From contig WGMO01000014.1 of the NCBI GenBank assembly GCA_016125075.1, positions 1 through 64,000 of the forward strand: DNA of 64,000 bases. The letters run 5' to 3'. The notes under the pieces were generated by a model. It was not told the DNA's origin, searched no databases, and was given only the letters and a program-made list of their open reading frames with translations. The DNA comes from Terrimonas sp. Its GTDB lineage: Bacteria > Bacteroidota > Bacteroidia > Chitinophagales > Chitinophagaceae. Within the stretch, counting starts at the first letter, position 1, and each line of letters opens with the position of its first letter. Both the position numbers and the translations under genes were made by a program. Positions 60,743 to 64,000 of this stretch are shown one piece after another.

Positions 60743-62782
60743 ATGAAAAAAGTTAATAATCGAAAGAATGGAATTACGATGTTACGGTCAATAATCCCTG
60801 GATTATGTTTCGTTATTACCATCTCTGCCTGCAAGGGTAAAACTTCAGTTGTATGGATGGACGAATTGAATATAAAAGCATTCTCGGAAGGGGTCTCTTC
60901 CGTAGATCCTATAAGCCCCGCTAATGGCGATACTATAAAAGTCGGTGATAAAGCATTTTACCGGGGGGTAAGGGCCCCTTCTACCAGTGTCATGTCTTTT
61001 TCACTTGAAGGCTATGCTCTTCATTTTACCGCAAACCTGGGTTTGTTGAATAATCCGGCAAAAAAATCGCCCGTTAAATTTTTTGTTCTGGGAGACCGGA
61101 AAATACTTTTCGAGAGTAAGGCCATGAATTCAGTTGACACCGTGCAGCACATTGATGTTGACCTTGCGGGTATTAAACGATTGGGACTCCTGGTAGTGGG
61201 GGATAAACTGGAACATAATGGTACCACAGGGTTTTGGGGCGATGCTGCATTTACGATGAAGGATCAGGAATCGCCTCTTCCCATCCCCAATGACGATGAA
61301 AAATATATCCTGACACCTTTTCCCGGGAAAGCACCAAAAATCAATACTTCAAAGATATTTGGCGCCAGGCCCGGTCGTCCTTTTCTTTTTTCAATCACGG
61401 CTTCCGGAAAGCAACCACGCACCTATGCTGCCGATCAATTGCCTTCTGGTCTTGTGCTGGATAAAAATACGGGTATCATAACCGGGAAAATCACAAAGAG
61501 CGGGAATTATTTAACGACACTCAGGGTTAAAAATGCTTTTGGAGAAGATACTGCTGGGTTGGTCATCAAAATCGGGGATACCATTGCGCTAACACCTCCC
61601 ATGGGATGGAATGGATGGAATTCCTGGGCCAGAGATATCGACAGGGAAAAAGTGATCTCCTCCGCCGATGCTATGATCAAACTGGGTCTCCATGATTTTG
61701 GATGGACCTATATCAATATCGATGATGCCTGGCAGGGGCAGCGAGGGGGAAAATATAATGCCATCCAGCCCAATGAGAAGTTTCCGGATTTTAAAGGCAT
61801 GATCCACGATATCCATTCCCTCGGACTCAAAGCCGGAATTTATTCAACACCCTGGATTGCGAGCTATGCCGGCTATACCGGGGGCTCCTCCGATTATGAG
61901 AACGGGATCTTTCCGGATTCCATCCGGGACAATAAAAGGGCCTACCGGCATATCGGGCAATACCGGTTTGAAAATAATGATGCGCAACAAATGGCAGACT
62001 GGGGAATTGACTACCTGAAATATGACTGGCGGCTGGAACTGCCTTCAGCCATTCGCATGTCAGAATCCCTGAAGAACTCCGGAAGGGATATCCTGTACAG
62101 CCTTTCTAATTCTGCATCCTTTGAATTTGCAAAAGACTGGGCAAGGATTTCAAATATGTGGCGAACCGGCCCGGATATCAGGGATAGCTGGACGAGTTTA
62201 TATATATCTGCATTTACCATCGACAAATGGGCTCCTTTTGGTGGCCCCGGTCATTGGAATGATCCTGATATGCTGATTGTCGGGAATGTATCAACAGGAA
62301 TGGCCCTGCATCCGACAAGATTAACTCCGGATGAGCAGTACAGTCATGTCAGTATTTATTGTTTACTGGCGGCACCCCTGATGATCGGTTGCCCTATTGA
62401 ACAGTTGGACCCTTTTACGCTTAACCTTCTTACCAATGCCGAGATCATTGCAGTAGACCAGGACCCGCTTGGCCAACCGGGAAGACTGGTTTTGGAAGAA
62501 AATGGCATACAGGTGTGGAGGAGGACATTGCAAGATGGATCTTTTGCTGTGGGCTTATTCAATACGGATGATTTTGGAAAGACCCCACAATCATTTTTCC
62601 GGTGGGGAGATGAAAAGCCGAAAGAGTATGAGTTGGATTTTTCTGCATTGGGCCTACAGGGAAAATGGGATACCCGGGACCTCTGGCGGCAAAAAGACCT
62701 GGGAGTTTTTTCCGGATCTTTTAAAACGGAGATTCCGCATCATGGCGTGGTGATGTTGAGGTTGTTTCCTGAAATAAATTGA
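60743..62782 (+). CDS. GH27-family alpha-galactosidase-like enzyme
   Basis: 679 residues with an N-terminal signal that may be a lipoprotein signal (ITISACKGK). An extra N-terminal beta-domain (about 30-180, NPCBM-like) and a putative Ig domain (about 200-280, GKAPKINTSKIFGARPGRP) precede the GH27 barrel, which starts LTPPMGWNGWNSWARD. The nucleophile is Asp428 (YLKYDW) and the acid/base Asp478 (RTGPDIRDSW). The C-terminal beta-domain ends at HHGVVMLRL. It removes terminal alpha-linked galactose or a related sugar such as arabinopyranose. Probably anchored in the outer or inner membrane. Confidence 0.92.
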   Translation: MKKVNNRKNGITMLRSIIPGLCFVITISACKGKTSVVWMDELNIKAFSEGVSSVDPISPANGDTIKVGDKAFYRGVRAPSTSVMSFSLEGYALHFTANLGLLNNPAKKSPVKFFVLGDRKILFESKAMNSVDTVQHIDVDLAGIKRLGLLVVGDKLEHNGTTGFWGDAAFTMKDQESPLPIPNDDEKYILTPFPGKAPKINTSKIFGARPGRPFLFSITASGKQPRTYAADQLPSGLVLDKNTGIITGKITKSGNYLTTLRVKNAFGEDTAGLVIKIGDTIALTPPMGWNGWNSWARDIDREKVISSADAMIKLGLHDFGWTYINIDDAWQGQRGGKYNAIQPNEKFPDFKGMIHDIHSLGLKAGIYSTPWIASYAGYTGGSSDYENGIFPDSIRDNKRAYRHIGQYRFENNDAQQMADWGIDYLKYDWRLELPSAIRMSESLKNSGRDILYSLSNSASFEFAKDWARISNMWRTGPDIRDSWTSLYISAFTIDKWAPFGGPGHWNDPDMLIVGNVSTGMALHPTRLTPDEQYSHVSIYCLLAAPLMIGCPIEQLDPFTLNLLTNAEIIAVDQDPLGQPGRLVLEENGIQVWRRTLQDGSFAVGLFNTDDFGKTPQSFFRWGDEKPKEYELDFSALGLQGKWDTRDLWRQKDLGVFSGSFKTEIPHHGVVMLRLFPEIN

Positions 62783-62881
62783 TTGGCAATATTTAAATTA
62801 ATTCAATAATATATATCTGATGATAGAGTTGAGTGATGAAAATAAAAATATCCTGAAAGAACAAAATAAAAGATATCAATC

Positions 62882-64000
62882 ATGAAATTTTCAACCTTAC
62901 CCGGCATCTTTTTTTTACTATTGGTTTGTAGCAATACTTACTGCCAGCAAATTAGTACCGGGGCCAATTACACTTCCTTAAAAGAAAATTTCAAAAACCC
63001 TCCTTCAATTTATGGTACAAACTGTTGGTGGTGGTGGCTCAATAGCCATGTGAACAAAGCAGCCATCACTAAAGACCTGGAAGCCATGAAATCAAGGCAT
63101 TTCCAGGGAGCTATGATTTTTGATGCCGGTGGTCAAAATCAACGCGGCAATAAAGATATTCCCGGCGGTCCTTTGTTTGGGTCAGACAAGTGGAATGAAT
63201 TGTTTGTTTTTGCCCTTGACGAAGCAAAAAGGCTTGGACTGGAAATTGGATTTAATATACAAAGTGGCTGGAATTTGGGAGGCCCCCGTGTAACGCCACA
63301 ATACACGGCAAAGCAAATTGTGTATACCGAAACGAAAGTAAAGGGACCCCAAAGGATAACAACTAAAATAGAAAAACCGTCCGTGCGTTATGACTTTTAT
63401 AAAGACATTGCGGTACTGGCGTTTCCTGTTAAGGAGACTTCCAGGACAGATCAGGTAATTACGGATCTGAATTTAAAACTTGGATATTCGGAGCTCGGAG
63501 GTTCTGCACCTGACACCCGTTTTTTGCTGGAAAATACTGCTCCTGATGACAGGAATCCTGGAAAGGAAACTACTTATATTTTAAAGAAAGAAGAAATAGT
63601 CGAGCTGACTTCAAAGGTTGATAAGGAAGGGAATCTTCAGTGGGAGGTTCCGGAAGGCGAGTGGAGTATTTTGCGTATTGGTTATACCTGCACAGTATCA
63701 CATGTTTCTACTTCAAGTGGGGATTGGCAGGGCAACGTTTTGGATTACATGAGCAAAGCGGCTTTTGATTTTTATTGGAACGATGTGGTGGGGCCTATTT
63801 TTAAGGCAGCGGGTGATCATGTAGGCACTACACTGAAATACATGGAAACCGACAGCTGGGAATGTGGCGGCATGAACTGGACAGATAATTTTTCTGAAGA
63901 ATTTCAACACTACCGGGGATACGACCTAAAAAACTATTTGCCAATTGTTGCAGGGTATATAATTGACGACATTAAAAATTCCAATGCTTTTTTGGCCGAC
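62882..64000 (+). CDS. GH106-family alpha-L-rhamnosidase (5' part, runs off the window)
   Basis: The first 373 codons are visible with no stop. Signal peptide MKFSTLPGIFFLLLVCSNTY, then TNCWWWWLNSHVNKAAITKD, the hallmark N-terminus of GH106, and LGLEIGFNIQSGWNLGGPRV and KYMETDSWECGGMNW, where acidic residues are candidates for catalysis. GH106 enzymes remove alpha-L-rhamnose by inversion, for example from rhamnogalacturonan II. The remainder (about 700 residues in the family) lies to the right. It extends the plus-strand gene run, showing that the PUL continues past the window. Confidence 0.9.
   Translation, partial: MKFSTLPGIFFLLLVCSNTYCQQISTGANYTSLKENFKNPPSIYGTNCWWWWLNSHVNKAAITKDLEAMKSRHFQGAMIFDAGGQNQRGNKDIPGGPLFGSDKWNELFVFALDEAKRLGLEIGFNIQSGWNLGGPRVTPQYTAKQIVYTETKVKGPQRITTKIEKPSVRYDFYKDIAVLAFPVKETSRTDQVITDLNLKLGYSELGGSAPDTRFLLENTAPDDRNPGKETTYILKKEEIVELTSKVDKEGNLQWEVPEGEWSILRIGYTCTVSHVSTSSGDWQGNVLDYMSKAAFDFYWNDVVGPIFKAAGDHVGTTLKYMETDSWECGGMNWTDNFSEEFQHYRGYDLKNYLPIVAGYIIDDIKNSNAFLAD

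Overview
The window reads as a chromosomal segment of a Bacteroidota bacterium, most likely of the class Chitinophagia (Chitinophagaceae-like). The support is a SusC/SusD pair, a DUF3667 protein, TAnnTTTG-type -7 promoter boxes in front of several genes and RNAs, a tmRNA whose tag reads GNTQYAMAA, and a long polysaccharide utilisation locus (PUL). Taxonomy is an inference from gene content; no rRNA gene is present.

Region 1 (1-3454) is AT-rich and unlike the rest. A truncated gene, a TPR lipoprotein and a Fic protein all lie on the minus strand, separated by two imperfect palindromes of about 200 bp that share inner and outer motifs. This looks like a gene-cassette array. It is followed by a non-coding stretch of degenerate tandem repeats next to a tRNA-Leu(GAG), whose 3' end is partly copied at the far edge of the repeats.

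Region 2 (3455-22070) is ordinary core genome: a histidine kinase, a family 2 glycosyltransferase, tRNA-Gly(GCC), tRNA-Leu(UAA), a DUF3667 protein, MazG, a very large NtrY-like kinase, a PolX whose polymerase active site looks dead, a Lys/Ala-rich mini-protein, rpmA and rplU, a GH3-type adenylate-forming protein, dxr, rseP, a membrane MutS-like ATPase, and ssrA (tmRNA).

Region 3 (22105-64000, open at the right edge) is a PUL of about 42 kb. A Tat-signal oxidoreductase gene is divergent from a LacI-family regulator gene. Then follow, all on the plus strand, an SDR (probable fructuronate reductase), SusC, SusD, and exported enzymes: a GH92-like protein, an unassigned TIM-barrel enzyme, GH2, a sulfatase, a second Tat-signal oxidoreductase, a beta-propeller (PL22-like), GH95-like, GH88, DUF1961, an SGNH esterase, two more sulfatases, a heparinase II/III-like lyase, an alpha/beta-hydrolase esterase, GH28, a second copy of the unassigned enzyme, a second GH28, GH27, and the start of a GH106 rhamnosidase. 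GRAAACGTTT-type palindromes lie around the regulator gene and in front of the SDR and SusC genes, so the regulator probably controls the locus.

Taken together, the enzymes point to a rhamnose- and uronate-rich, sulfated and acylated glycan (sulfated pectin-like or ulvan-like). Esterases and sulfatases would expose the chain, GH28 and lyase-like enzymes would cut it, GH88 would remove unsaturated uronates, GH106, GH95, GH27, GH2 and GH92 would trim side chains, and the SDR would feed uronate catabolism. The most novel element is the pair of about 720-residue paralogous enzymes (33901 and 56934), which I cannot place in a named glycoside hydrolase family.
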